6,833 bases of DNA from JBBREP01 sp038202885 (GCA_038202885.1 JBBREP010000139.1:1-6833); one strand, 5' to 3'; numbered from the stretch's first letter, positions 1 through 5,722 are shown. Numbers and translations are program-made. Notes: generated by a model not told the origin, from the letters alone.

Positions 1-696
1 GCCGGCGCGCACGAACTCCAACGCGTCACCGGCCGGCAATGTGCGTTGCGAACGATGCGCCCCGGTGCAACGGGTCACGCCCATCCGGTCGACCCGAAAG
101 CTGCGCCAGTCATGACGGGTGCGATCGAAGGCGACGAGGTACCAACGACGTCCGAGCAGCACCAAACGATGCGGCTCGACATCGCGCGCCGAGCGTTGCT
201 GGGCGCCGTCGGTGTAGTCGAACTCGAGGGCTTCGGAATCTCGACACGCTTGCGCAATGGTCGTGAGCAACACCGGATCGATCGTCGCGCCGCTGCTCCC
301 CCAGTCGGCGCGCACGGTCATCGCTCGCAACGCGTCGACGCGGCGCCGGAGGCGCTTCGGCATCACCTGCACGACCTTCGCGAGCGCTCGCACCGACGAC
401 TCCGCAATCCCCTCGACGCCGCCCTGCGCCGCGGCTTGCAGACCCACCACGATCGCGACGGCTTCCTCGTCGTCGAGCACGAGCGGCGGCATCACCGCGC
501 CCGCGGCGAGCTGATACCCGCCGTCAACGCCGCGCGCCGCTTCGACGGGGTAGCCGAGGTCGCGCAGCCGATCGATGTCGCGGCGCACCGTCCGCGCCGA
601 GACCTCGAGGCGATCCGCCAGCGCATCGCCTGACCAGTACCGATGGTTTTCGAGCAGCGAGAGGAGTCGCAGGGTGCGCGAACTCGTGTTGGCCAT
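1..696 (-). CDS. WYL-domain helix-turn-helix transcriptional regulator (YafY-like), C-terminus cut by window edge
   Basis: A DNA-binding regulator; the window holds its first 232 residues with no stop before position 1. Residues 1-60 form a winged HTH of the HTH_11/DeoR type: it starts MANTSSRTLRLLSLL, and SARTVRRDIDRLRDLGYPV at 33-51 is the recognition helix and wing, followed by GVDGGYQL. Residues about 140-205 form a WYL domain, with the namesake W185-Y186-L187 inside GRRWYLVAFD and then DWRSFRVDRM. WYL domains are thought to sense a ligand, often a nucleotide or nucleic acid; the ligand here is unknown. Family members are usually near 320 residues, so about 90 are missing. The ATG at 696-694 has no clear Shine-Dalgarno sequence but has a -10-like TAGTTT 7 nt upstream, which suggests a leaderless mRNA. 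It is divergent from the DinB gene, a common arrangement for this family, so it probably controls that gene and itself. Confidence 0.93.
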   Translation of the reverse strand, partial: MANTSSRTLRLLSLLENHRYWSGDALADRLEVSARTVRRDIDRLRDLGYPVEAARGVDGGYQLAAGAVMPPLVLDDEEAVAIVVGLQAAAQGGVEGIAESSVRALAKVVQVMPKRLRRRVDALRAMTVRADWGSSGATIDPVLLTTIAQACRDSEALEFDYTDGAQQRSARDVEPHRLVLLGRRWYLVAFDRTRHDWRSFRVDRMGVTRCTGAHRSQRTLPAGDALEFVRAG

Positions 697-703
697 GACA
701 CCC

Positions 704-709
704 AAACTA
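704..709 (-). promoter_or_regulatory. Candidate -10 box for a leaderless WYL-regulator transcript
   Basis: Read on the minus strand the hexamer is TAGTTT, followed by 7 nt and the ATG at 696. This spacing would start the mRNA at or next to the start codon. No good -35 match lies 17-18 nt upstream. The preceding GGCCAG is part of a 9-mer, GGCCAGTAG, that recurs at the M15 peptidase promoter. Confidence 0.5.
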
Positions 710-735
710 CTGGCCATTGAGGACAGGAACTGGCC
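709..735. promoter_or_regulatory. Candidate operator: ACTGGCC direct repeat, 20-bp period
   Basis: ACTGGCC occurs at 709-715 and again at 729-735, separated by 13 nt, so the repeat period is 20 bp, close to two helical turns. The left copy abuts the regulator's putative -10 box and the right copy covers its -35 region. The site also lies just upstream of the DinB gene's candidate -10. That is where an autorepressor controlling a divergent pair would be expected to bind. Binding by the WYL protein is inference. Confidence 0.4.
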
Positions 736-746
736 GCAATGCCGTT

Positions 747-752
747 TACGGT
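747..752 (+). promoter_or_regulatory. Weak candidate -10 box for the DinB gene
   Basis: TACGGT fits TANNNT and lies 49 nt upstream of the ATG at 802, which would give a 5' leader of about 40 nt that includes the Shine-Dalgarno sequence. No convincing -35 hexamer sits at 17-18 nt; TTGAGG at 717-722 is too far away. The call rests on position and a three-base match. Confidence 0.25.
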
Positions 753-787
753 GACGTCGCAACGATCACCGCAACCCACCACCCAGC

Positions 788-793
788 GAAAGG
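788..793 (+). promoter_or_regulatory. Ribosome binding site GAAAGG that decides the DinB start
   Basis: GAAAGG lies 8 nt upstream of the ATG at 802, a normal Shine-Dalgarno spacing. It supports that ATG over the in-frame ATG at 739, which would add 21 residues lacking family features. It is the only convincing Shine-Dalgarno site in the window that is used to choose a start. Confidence 0.6.
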
Positions 794-801
794 CACCGAC
801 C

Positions 802-1311
802 ATGACGAACGGCAACGACATCGAACGCGCCGACCTGGTCGCAACACTGGCCAAACACCGCGGCTTCCTCTGCGAAACCGTGCGCGATCTCACCGACGAG
901 CAGGCCGCCGAGCGCACGACGGTCAGCGCGCTGTGCCTCGGCGGGTTGATCAAGCACGTCGCCGCTGCGGAAGCGGCCTGGGTCGACTTCATCGAGCACG
1001 GGCCGCGGACCACGAGCGACTTCGACGAAGCACGCGCCGCCGAGTACGCCAGCCATTTCGCGCTGCAACCGGGTGAAACCTTGGCCGGCGTGCTCGCCGA
1101 CTACGACCAAGTCGCACGGCACACCGACGACATCGTCGCGACCACTGATCTCGACGCGTCCCACCCGTTGCCAGTAGCACCATGGTTTGAAGTCGGCGGG
1201 CGGTGGACGGCACGACGTGCGTTACTGCACATCATCGCCGAGACTGCACAACACGCCGGTCATGCCGACATCATTCGCGAGTCGCTCGACGGCGCCAAGA
1301 CCATGGGCTGA
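802..1311 (+). CDS. DinB/DUF664 family putative metal-dependent protein
   Basis: A 169-residue four-helix-bundle protein of the DinB-like superfamily, matching DUF664. The pattern is clear: an N-terminal helix with DLVATLAKHRGFLCETVRDL (11-30), then GGLIKHVAAAEAAWV holding H52, and a C-terminal RRALLHIIAETAQHAGHADI (138-157) holding H151 and H154. H52 with H151/H154 is the likely metal-binding set. Members of this superfamily include the mycothiol-dependent maleylpyruvate isomerase and bacillithiol transferases, so a thiol-transfer role is possible, but the substrate cannot be read from the sequence. No signal peptide is present, so it is probably cytosolic. It is divergent from the WYL regulator, which is the likely controller. 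The start at 802 is chosen for the GAAAGG site 8 nt upstream. Confidence 0.88.
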   Translation: MTNGNDIERADLVATLAKHRGFLCETVRDLTDEQAAERTTVSALCLGGLIKHVAAAEAAWVDFIEHGPRTTSDFDEARAAEYASHFALQPGETLAGVLADYDQVARHTDDIVATTDLDASHPLPVAPWFEVGGRWTARRALLHIIAETAQHAGHADIIRESLDGAKTMG

Positions 1312-1348
1312 CCTCGGCGCGCCGCGCTCGCCGTCGCTTCGGAGTCCC

Positions 1349-1354
1349 TAACCT
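1349..1354 (+). promoter_or_regulatory. Candidate -10 box for a leaderless PIG-L transcript
   Basis: TAACCT lies exactly 6 nt upstream of the ATG at 1361, the TANNNT-N6-ATG arrangement of leaderless actinobacterial genes. The only purine-rich stretch, GGAG at 1341-1344, is 16 nt from the ATG and too far for a Shine-Dalgarno sequence. No clear -35 is seen. A separate promoter here means the PIG-L gene need not depend on read-through from the DinB gene 49 bp upstream. Confidence 0.55.
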
Positions 1355-1360
1355 CGACCC

Positions 1361-2074
1361 ATGAGTTCGGACCTGGAACCGCTTCCCGATGACTGGACAC
1401 GCGCGCTCGCGATCGTTGCCCATCCCGACGATCTCGAGTACGGCGCTGCGAGCGCGATCGCGCGTTGGACGAGTGAAGGCAAGGCGGTGGCGTACGTGTT
1501 GGTCACGAGCGGCGAAGCCGGCTTGGCCATGGCGCCATCCGAGGCCGGGCCGCTGCGCGAGGTCGAGGAGCGGCGCAGCGCGGCCGCAGTCGGCGTCGAC
1601 ACCGTCGAGTTCTTGGGCCACACCGACGGAACCATCGAATACGGCCTGCCGCTTCGGCGCGACCTTGCTCGCGCCATCCGGCGCCATCGTCCCGAGGTCG
1701 TGATCACGATCAACCGCCACGACTCGTGGGGTGGCCCGTCGTTCAACATGGCCGACCACCGCGTCGTCGGCCTGGCCATCCTCGATGCGGTACGCGACGC
1801 GGCAAACCGTTGGGTCTTTCCCGAATTGCTCGAAGAAGGCCACGAACCGTGGGCCGGTGTGACGATGGTCTGCGCCAACGCGTCGCCGCACTCCAAGCAT
1901 GCCGTCGACATCACCGGTTTTCTCGACCGCGGTATCGCGTCGCTGCGCGAACACAAGGCCTATCTCGAACACGTCGGCACCGACGCCGACGCGATGCTGC
2001 GCGATGCCGCGACTGCCACCGGGCGCGAATTCGGCTGCGAGCACGCCGTCGCCTTCGAGGTCGTCCGGCCCTAA
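1361..2074 (+). CDS. PIG-L family (LmbE-like) zinc-dependent N-deacetylase
   Basis: A 237-residue cytosolic protein with the PIG-L/LmbE fold, a zinc amidohydrolase family that removes acetyl groups from N-acetylglucosamine-type sugars or cleaves related amides. The signature AHPDDLEYG is at 20-28; H21 and D24 are expected zinc ligands and D23 the expected catalytic base. The third ligand is H133 in FNMADHRVVG. The REVEERRSAAAVGV segment at 66-79 and EFLGHTDG at 83-90 are also typical. Actinobacterial relatives include MshB and Mca of mycothiol metabolism, but those are usually nearer 290-300 residues, so I do not assign either. It could act on another glycoside or a natural-product intermediate. 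It follows the DinB gene on the same strand after 49 bp but has its own promoter-like box. It converges with the M15 peptidase gene. Confidence 0.9.
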   Translation: MSSDLEPLPDDWTRALAIVAHPDDLEYGAASAIARWTSEGKAVAYVLVTSGEAGLAMAPSEAGPLREVEERRSAAAVGVDTVEFLGHTDGTIEYGLPLRRDLARAIRRHRPEVVITINRHDSWGGPSFNMADHRVVGLAILDAVRDAANRWVFPELLEEGHEPWAGVTMVCANASPHSKHAVDITGFLDRGIASLREHKAYLEHVGTDADAMLRDAATATGREFGCEHAVAFEVVRP

Positions 2075-2087
2075 CCGCGCTCGCTTC

Positions 2088-2131
2088 GTGGTACTGGGTT
2101 CGTCACGCCCGTGCACCAAAGCCAGTACCAC
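2088..2131. terminator. Inverted repeat between convergent genes, candidate bidirectional terminator
   Basis: GTGGTACTGG at 2088-2097 is perfectly complementary to CCAGTACCAC at 2122-2131. A smaller nested hairpin, CACG at 2104-2107 with CGTG at 2110-2113, lies inside the 24-nt loop. The structure sits in the 73-bp gap between two convergent genes, where it could end transcription from either side. There is no U-run, which is common in high-GC actinobacteria. A dispersed repeat is the alternative. Confidence 0.6.
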
Positions 2132-2147
2132 CGCGCGCTGCGTCCGG

Positions 2148-3008
2148 TCAGCCACCGGTGGCGGAGAAATGTTGATAGTCGGGTGACGAGTTCCAGCGAC
2201 CGCCCCATAACCAGCCGGCACGCGCGAACGCGTTGTTGAGCACACTGCCCGGGCCGGCCATCCCCGGCCGCATGTCGGAGCGACGCAGGAACGCTGCGCC
2301 GCCCGGTGGCCGCACGACACCACCTTCGAGATACGGATTCTCGATCGGGTTCACGTCGATCGCCTTGCCGTACGCGTGGACCGACCAGCGCCGCGGCCCC
2401 GCCGCCACGACGAACCGGCAGTTGAAGCCCGACGTGTTGTCCGCTGCCATCGAGGCGTCGTCGTTGCCGCCGAACGCGGCGATGGGCTGCAGCGAGCGCA
2501 CCACGAACCCTGCGCCGTACAGGCTGCGGAACACATTCACGACCGCCGCCGCGACGTCGACGTGCACGACGATTGCACCAGTGCGCGACACGTGCTCGAA
2601 CCCCCAGTAGCTGACGGTGACGCGCCGCAGCTGCTCTGGTCCGACCGGGCACCCCGCGTGATAGCTCGCGCCGAGCTCGCTCTCGGTGACCGCAGCGATG
2701 GCGTCGCGAAAACCTGCGGCGGCTGCGACCGGCGGCGCAGCTGGGGTCGCGGTCGGTGCCGCAACGGTCGTCGTCGGTGCGGCGGTGACGTTCGTGGGGA
2801 AGGTCACCACGTCGGGCAAGGTCGTTGTGGTCGGCGCAACCGCGGGCGAGGCCGTGGTGGACACGTTCCCGACCGCTGACGTCGACGTGGCTGCAATCGA
2901 TCGCGCCGTGGCGACGCGCGGGTTCGACCCCGAACAGCCTGCGATCGTCAGCGCGGTCACGATGAGCGCGAGAAACGCCGCGGCGCGTGCTTCGCGACGG
3001 CCGGGCAC
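2148..3008 (-). CDS. Lipoprotein M15-family metallopeptidase (VanY-like D,D-peptidase)
   Basis: A 286-residue exported protein that probably trims peptidoglycan peptides outside the membrane. Residues 1-25 form a lipoprotein signal: RREAR, a hydrophobic stretch AAFLALIVTALTIA and lipobox IAGC with C25. A Ser/Thr/Pro/Ala-rich linker runs from about 30 to 95. The C-terminal domain resembles Peptidase_M15_4: SVHAYGKAIDVNPIENPY at 209-226 supplies zinc ligands H211 and D218, and WGGRWNSSPDYQHF at 268-281 supplies ligand H280 with D277 as probable catalytic acid. All key residues are present. M15 members are D-Ala-D-Ala carboxypeptidases or L-Ala-D-Glu endopeptidases; which one is not decidable here. 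The GTG start at 3008 is favoured because TAGGCT stands exactly 6 nt upstream and the lipobox follows at the right distance. It is divergent from the L,D-transpeptidase gene. Confidence 0.88.
   Translation of the reverse strand: MPGRREARAAAFLALIVTALTIAGCSGSNPRVATARSIAATSTSAVGNVSTTASPAVAPTTTTLPDVVTFPTNVTAAPTTTVAAPTATPAAPPVAAAAGFRDAIAAVTESELGASYHAGCPVGPEQLRRVTVSYWGFEHVSRTGAIVVHVDVAAAVVNVFRSLYGAGFVVRSLQPIAAFGGNDDASMAADNTSGFNCRFVVAAGPRRWSVHAYGKAIDVNPIENPYLEGGVVRPPGGAAFLRRSDMRPGMAGPGSVLNNAFARAGWLWGGRWNSSPDYQHFSATGG
2791..2825 (-). repeat. Left arm of a linker-coding inverted repeat
   Basis: Read on the minus strand, this stretch matches the plus strand at 3178-3212 at 28 of 35 positions by my count, with a perfect core TTGCCCGACGTGG. 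It encodes TTLPDVVTFPT (residues 62-72) in the linker of the M15 lipoprotein. The reading frame is the same in both arms. Confidence 0.6.
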
Positions 3009-3013
3009 GGTCG

Positions 3014-3020
3014 TAGCCTA
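3014..3020. promoter_or_regulatory. Shared near-palindromic -10 element for two divergent lipoprotein genes
   Basis: TAGCCTA reads TAGCCT on the plus strand, 8 nt before the ATG at 3028. On the minus strand it reads TAGGCT, exactly 6 nt before the GTG at 3008. Only the centre base breaks the symmetry, and the flanking G and C extend it to GTAGCCTAC. The whole intergenic space is 19 bp (3009-3027), so both genes would be leaderless or nearly so and served by one overlapping bidirectional promoter. Neither direction has a recognisable -35 hexamer, and any -35 contact must fall inside the opposite gene. Confidence 0.55.
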
Positions 3021-3027
3021 CTGGCCG

Positions 3028-3924
3028 ATGCCACAACGGGGACCGAGCGCGCCTGTGATCGCGCTCGTGTTGCTCGCCGCCGCGTGCTCCAGCGCGACGC
3101 GCCGAAGTGCGACCGTCGTTCGCATCCGCGCCACGACGACGACCGTCGCTCCCGTCCGCGCCGTTCCCCCAACCGCGACGACGTTGCCCGACGTGGCGAC
3201 GTGGCCAACGAGCACGACGGCGACCATCGCGGCGCCGCCCACAACGACATCGCCACGCGTCACCGCACCGCACGCGACGCTCAGCACCACTGCACCGATC
3301 GTGGCGGTACCGAACCAGACAGTGCCGGCCGGAAATCCGGCCTCGACCCAGGTCGTCGTCGTGAAAGCCCCGTACTACGGCGCCACTTCGGCTGCGTTCA
3401 CTGCCTATCAACGCGACGCGAACGGATGGCACGTTGCGTTCGGTCCGTGGACGGCGCGCATCGGGCGCAACGGTTTCGCTCCCGTCGGCGCCAAGCGCGA
3501 AGGCGACGGTCGTACGCCGACCGGCGCGTTCGGTTTCGGCTTCTTCTTCGGCGTGTACGCGAATCCCGGGGTGCGGTTCGCGTATCGCTCGGTCACCGGC
3601 CCGTCGATCGTGTGGAACGACGACTCGTCGAGTCCCAACTACAACCTCTGGGTCGACACGAGCACCGATCCGAACGCCGCCGGGGTGAACCCCGAGCCAA
3701 TGGACCGGGTACCTGCCTACAGCTACGGCGCCGTCATCGCGTACAACACCGCGCGCGTCCCGCACCTGGGCAGCGCGATCTTCCTGCATGTCTCGCACGG
3801 GTCCTCGACGGCCGGTTGCGTGTCGCTGCCTACCTCGCAATTGCTGTCGGTATTGCGCTGGCTCGATCCTCGAAGTGCGCCCGAGATCATCATGGGTGTC
3901 GGAGCGACCATCGCCGCGCCCTGA
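3028..3924 (+). CDS. Lipoprotein L,D-transpeptidase (YkuD-like)
   Basis: A 298-residue exported cysteine transpeptidase that probably forms 3-3 cross-links in peptidoglycan or attaches proteins to it. The N-terminus has a hydrophobic stretch VIALVLLAA and lipobox LAAAC with C20. A Thr/Pro/Ala-rich linker runs from about 28 to 105. The catalytic domain spans about 108-298: an APVGAKREGDGRTPTGAFGF segment (151-170) typical of YkuD domains, then IFLHVSHGSSTAGCVSLP (251-268) with H254, H257 and nucleophile C264. Spacing from H254 to the Cys is 10 residues, shorter than in classical YkuD enzymes but known in an actinobacterial subgroup. I chose ATG 3028 because the signal peptide starts there; the same frame stays open back to 2686, but that stretch overlaps the M15 gene antisense. 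It is divergent from the M15 peptidase 19 bp away. Confidence 0.88.
   Translation: MPQRGPSAPVIALVLLAAACSSATRRSATVVRIRATTTTVAPVRAVPPTATTLPDVATWPTSTTATIAAPPTTTSPRVTAPHATLSTTAPIVAVPNQTVPAGNPASTQVVVVKAPYYGATSAAFTAYQRDANGWHVAFGPWTARIGRNGFAPVGAKREGDGRTPTGAFGFGFFFGVYANPGVRFAYRSVTGPSIVWNDDSSSPNYNLWVDTSTDPNAAGVNPEPMDRVPAYSYGAVIAYNTARVPHLGSAIFLHVSHGSSTAGCVSLPTSQLLSVLRWLDPRSAPEIIMGVGATIAAP
3178..3212 (+). repeat. Right arm of a linker-coding inverted repeat
   Basis: This stretch encodes TTLPDVATWPT (residues 51-61) in the linker of the L,D-transpeptidase and is the partner of the minus-strand stretch at 2791-2825. About 350 bp, including both signal peptides and the shared promoter, lie between the arms. 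Confidence 0.6.
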
Positions 3925-4014
3925 CTCGCGCCACCAACGGTCACCCACAGCGGTCCAGCGGCCCGAGCCCGTTCGGCGCCGACGTGCTCGACAAACGCAC
4001 GAAATAAACCTCGC

Positions 4015-4036
4015 CCGCCCGACGTTGCAGGGGCGG
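4015..4036 (+). terminator. Weak hairpin upstream of the exporter gene
   Basis: CCGCCC at 4015-4020 pairs with GGGCGG at 4031-4036 around a 10-nt loop. It lies in the 158-bp gap after the L,D-transpeptidase gene, about 90 nt past its stop. It could terminate that transcript, but there is no U-run and short GC stems are frequent in DNA of this composition. The rest of the gap shows no gene. Confidence 0.25.
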
Positions 4037-4069
4037 TCAATCGATGGACCCGACACCGGACCCGGGCGG

Positions 4070-4075
4070 TATACA
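4070..4075 (+). promoter_or_regulatory. Candidate -10 box for the exporter gene
   Basis: TATACA, in an unusually AT-rich TATACATA run, lies 7 nt upstream of the ATG at 4083. It supports a leaderless start there. A competing in-frame ATG at 4044 has AGGGG about 10 nt upstream; if that were the start, this box would fall inside the coding region. Confidence 0.45.
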
Positions 4076-4082
4076 TACCTCC

Positions 4083-5678
4083 ATGCGCGAATCGCTGCGA
4101 GACCCCGAGATTGTCTACAAGCGGCGATGGCTCACGCTGCTGGTGCTTTGCATCAGCCTGATCGTGATCACGCTCGACAACACGATCCTCAACGTCGCGA
4201 TTCCCACGCTCGCGCACCCGAAGCTCCAGGGCGGGCTGGGCGCCACCGCGAGCGAATTGCAATGGGTCGTCGATGCGTACACGCTCGTATTCGCCGGGCT
4301 GCTGCTCACTGCGGGCAGCCTCGGTGACCGCTTCGGGCGCTACCGCTTCTTGGCCTTCGGGCTCGCGGTGTTCGGCGTCGGTTCAGGCCTGTCGGCGTTC
4401 GCGTCCTCGGCGACGATGTTGATCGGAACGCGCGCTCTCATGGGCATCGGCGGCGCGTTCATCATGCCGTCGACGCTGTCGATCATCACCAACGTCTTCA
4501 CGAACCCCGCCGAGCGAGGCAAGGCCATCGGCGTCTGGGCCGGCGTGTCGGCGCTCGGCATCGGGCTCGGCCCGATCACCGGCGGGGTCCTCCTGGAGCA
4601 CTTCTGGTGGGGTTCGGTCTTCATCGTGAACGTGCCCATTGTGATCTCGGGGCTGGCACTCGGCTTTATGTTCGTCCCCGAGTCACGTGACCCCTCGGAG
4701 GCCGCGCTCGACCCCATCGGCGCGCTCTTGTCGATCATCGCGCTCGGTTCCCTGCTGTGGGCCGTCATCGAAGCGCCGAGCCACGGATGGGGCTCGTCGG
4801 TCATCGTTGCCACGTTCGCCTTCGGGCTCGTCGTGCTCGCGTGCTTCTTCGTATGGGAACTGCGTTCGAGCCATCCGATGCTGAACATGCACTTCTTTCA
4901 GAACCCGCGCTTCAGCGCGGCAAGCGCGGCCATTTCGCTCGTGTTCCTGTCATTGTTCGGCACCTTGTTCTTGCTGACGCAGTATCTGCAGTCGGTCCTG
5001 GGATACTCGACGGTCAAGGCCGGCGCCGTGCTCTTGCCGCAGGCCGTCACGTTGATGATCTTCGCTCCGTTGTCCAACGTGTGGGTCCAACGCTTCGGCA
5101 ACAAGTTGGTCGTGGCCACCGGGTTGCTCATCGTCACCGTGTCGTTGGTCGGCTTCACCCTCTTCCAGCCCGACAGCAGCGCCTTTGTCATCATCGCGGT
5201 GTCGGTCGTGATGGGTCTGGGCATGGCCAATACCTTGGCTCCCTGCACCGACTCGATCATGGGCTCGCTGCCGCGCAATAAGGCCGGCGTCGGTTCGGCC
5301 GTGAACGACACGACCCGGCAGATGGGCGGCGCCATCGGTGTCGCGGTGTTCGGGTCGCTCATGGCGAGCCACTTCACCTCGTCGTTCTCGGACAAGATCG
5401 AACGCCAAATCCCCGCGAAGTTGTTCGCGCAGGTGAAGGACAACGTCGGTCAGGCCGTCGGCGTCGCCAAGAGCACAGGTCCGGCCCGACCGTTCGCGCA
5501 CCAGATCATTACCGCAGCCCAAGAGAGCTTCGTGAGCGGCCTGCATCTCATCGGTCTCGTCGCGGCGGCGATCACTCTGGCCGCGGCGATCGGCGTCGCG
5601 GTCTACCTACCGGCCCGCGCCCGCGACGCCGACACGATCGCACCGAATGAGCTACCCGTCGCCGAGCCCGTCGGCTGA
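4083..5678 (+). CDS. MFS drug exporter, DHA2 family (EmrB/QacA-like, 14 TM)
   Basis: A 531-residue inner-membrane antiporter predicted to export drugs or other hydrophobic compounds using the proton gradient. Family motifs appear in order: LDNTILNVAIPTL (31-43) in helix 1 is the DHA2 motif D1; GSLGDRFGRYR (78-88) is the MFS loop 2-3 motif A; GIGLGPITGG (159-168) is the antiporter motif C in helix 5, followed by FIVNVPI. The length and number of hydrophobic stretches fit 14 helices, with a hydrophilic loop near 440-485 before the last helix, as usual in the family. The substrate cannot be inferred. No TetR or MarR gene is adjacent in the window. I chose the ATG at 4083 for its position 7 nt after TATACA; starting at 4044 would add 13 residues rich in Pro, Gly and Asp, and is a real alternative. 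Confidence 0.93.
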   Translation: MRESLRDPEIVYKRRWLTLLVLCISLIVITLDNTILNVAIPTLAHPKLQGGLGATASELQWVVDAYTLVFAGLLLTAGSLGDRFGRYRFLAFGLAVFGVGSGLSAFASSATMLIGTRALMGIGGAFIMPSTLSIITNVFTNPAERGKAIGVWAGVSALGIGLGPITGGVLLEHFWWGSVFIVNVPIVISGLALGFMFVPESRDPSEAALDPIGALLSIIALGSLLWAVIEAPSHGWGSSVIVATFAFGLVVLACFFVWELRSSHPMLNMHFFQNPRFSAASAAISLVFLSLFGTLFLLTQYLQSVLGYSTVKAGAVLLPQAVTLMIFAPLSNVWVQRFGNKLVVATGLLIVTVSLVGFTLFQPDSSAFVIIAVSVVMGLGMANTLAPCTDSIMGSLPRNKAGVGSAVNDTTRQMGGAIGVAVFGSLMASHFTSSFSDKIERQIPAKLFAQVKDNVGQAVGVAKSTGPARPFAHQIITAAQESFVSGLHLIGLVAAAITLAAAIGVAVYLPARARDADTIAPNELPVAEPVG

Positions 5679-5692
5679 CCCGCGCTCGCGGG
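5679..5692 (+). terminator. Short perfect hairpin directly after the exporter stop
   Basis: CCCGCG and CGCGGG form a perfect inverted repeat starting on the base after the TGA. In practice the stem would be about 5 bp with a 4-nt loop. It is followed by more GC-rich partly complementary sequence (GTCGTG near 5703 with CACGAC near 5733), but no U-run. Position favours a terminator; the sequence alone is weak. Confidence 0.4.
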
Positions 5693-5722
5693 CCGGCTGC
5701 GTGTCGTGCGCCGGTTCCAAAC

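Noticed and set aside
46..633. A 195-codon open frame on the plus strand
   Set aside because: It is antisense to the WYL regulator, whose HTH and WYL motifs are unmistakable. The Arg/His/Ala-rich product is a composition artefact.
739..801. A longer DinB-family protein starting at ATG 739
   Set aside because: The added 21 residues have no family similarity and no Shine-Dalgarno, while ATG 802 has GAAAGG at 8 nt.
1271..2323. A 350-codon open frame on the minus strand opposite the PIG-L gene
   Set aside because: The plus strand carries a complete PIG-L protein with intact zinc motifs; the minus-strand product resembles nothing and ends by overlapping the M15 gene.
2686..3027. A longer L,D-transpeptidase reading frame from 2686
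   Set aside because: It would run antisense through most of the M15 gene's N-terminal half and bury the lipoprotein signal peptide, which begins cleanly at 3028.
2071..4056. A 661-codon open frame on the minus strand
   Set aside because: It runs antisense to the whole L,D-transpeptidase gene and out of frame through the M15 gene. Its translation is Arg-rich low complexity without domains, as expected for a shadow frame in GC-rich DNA.
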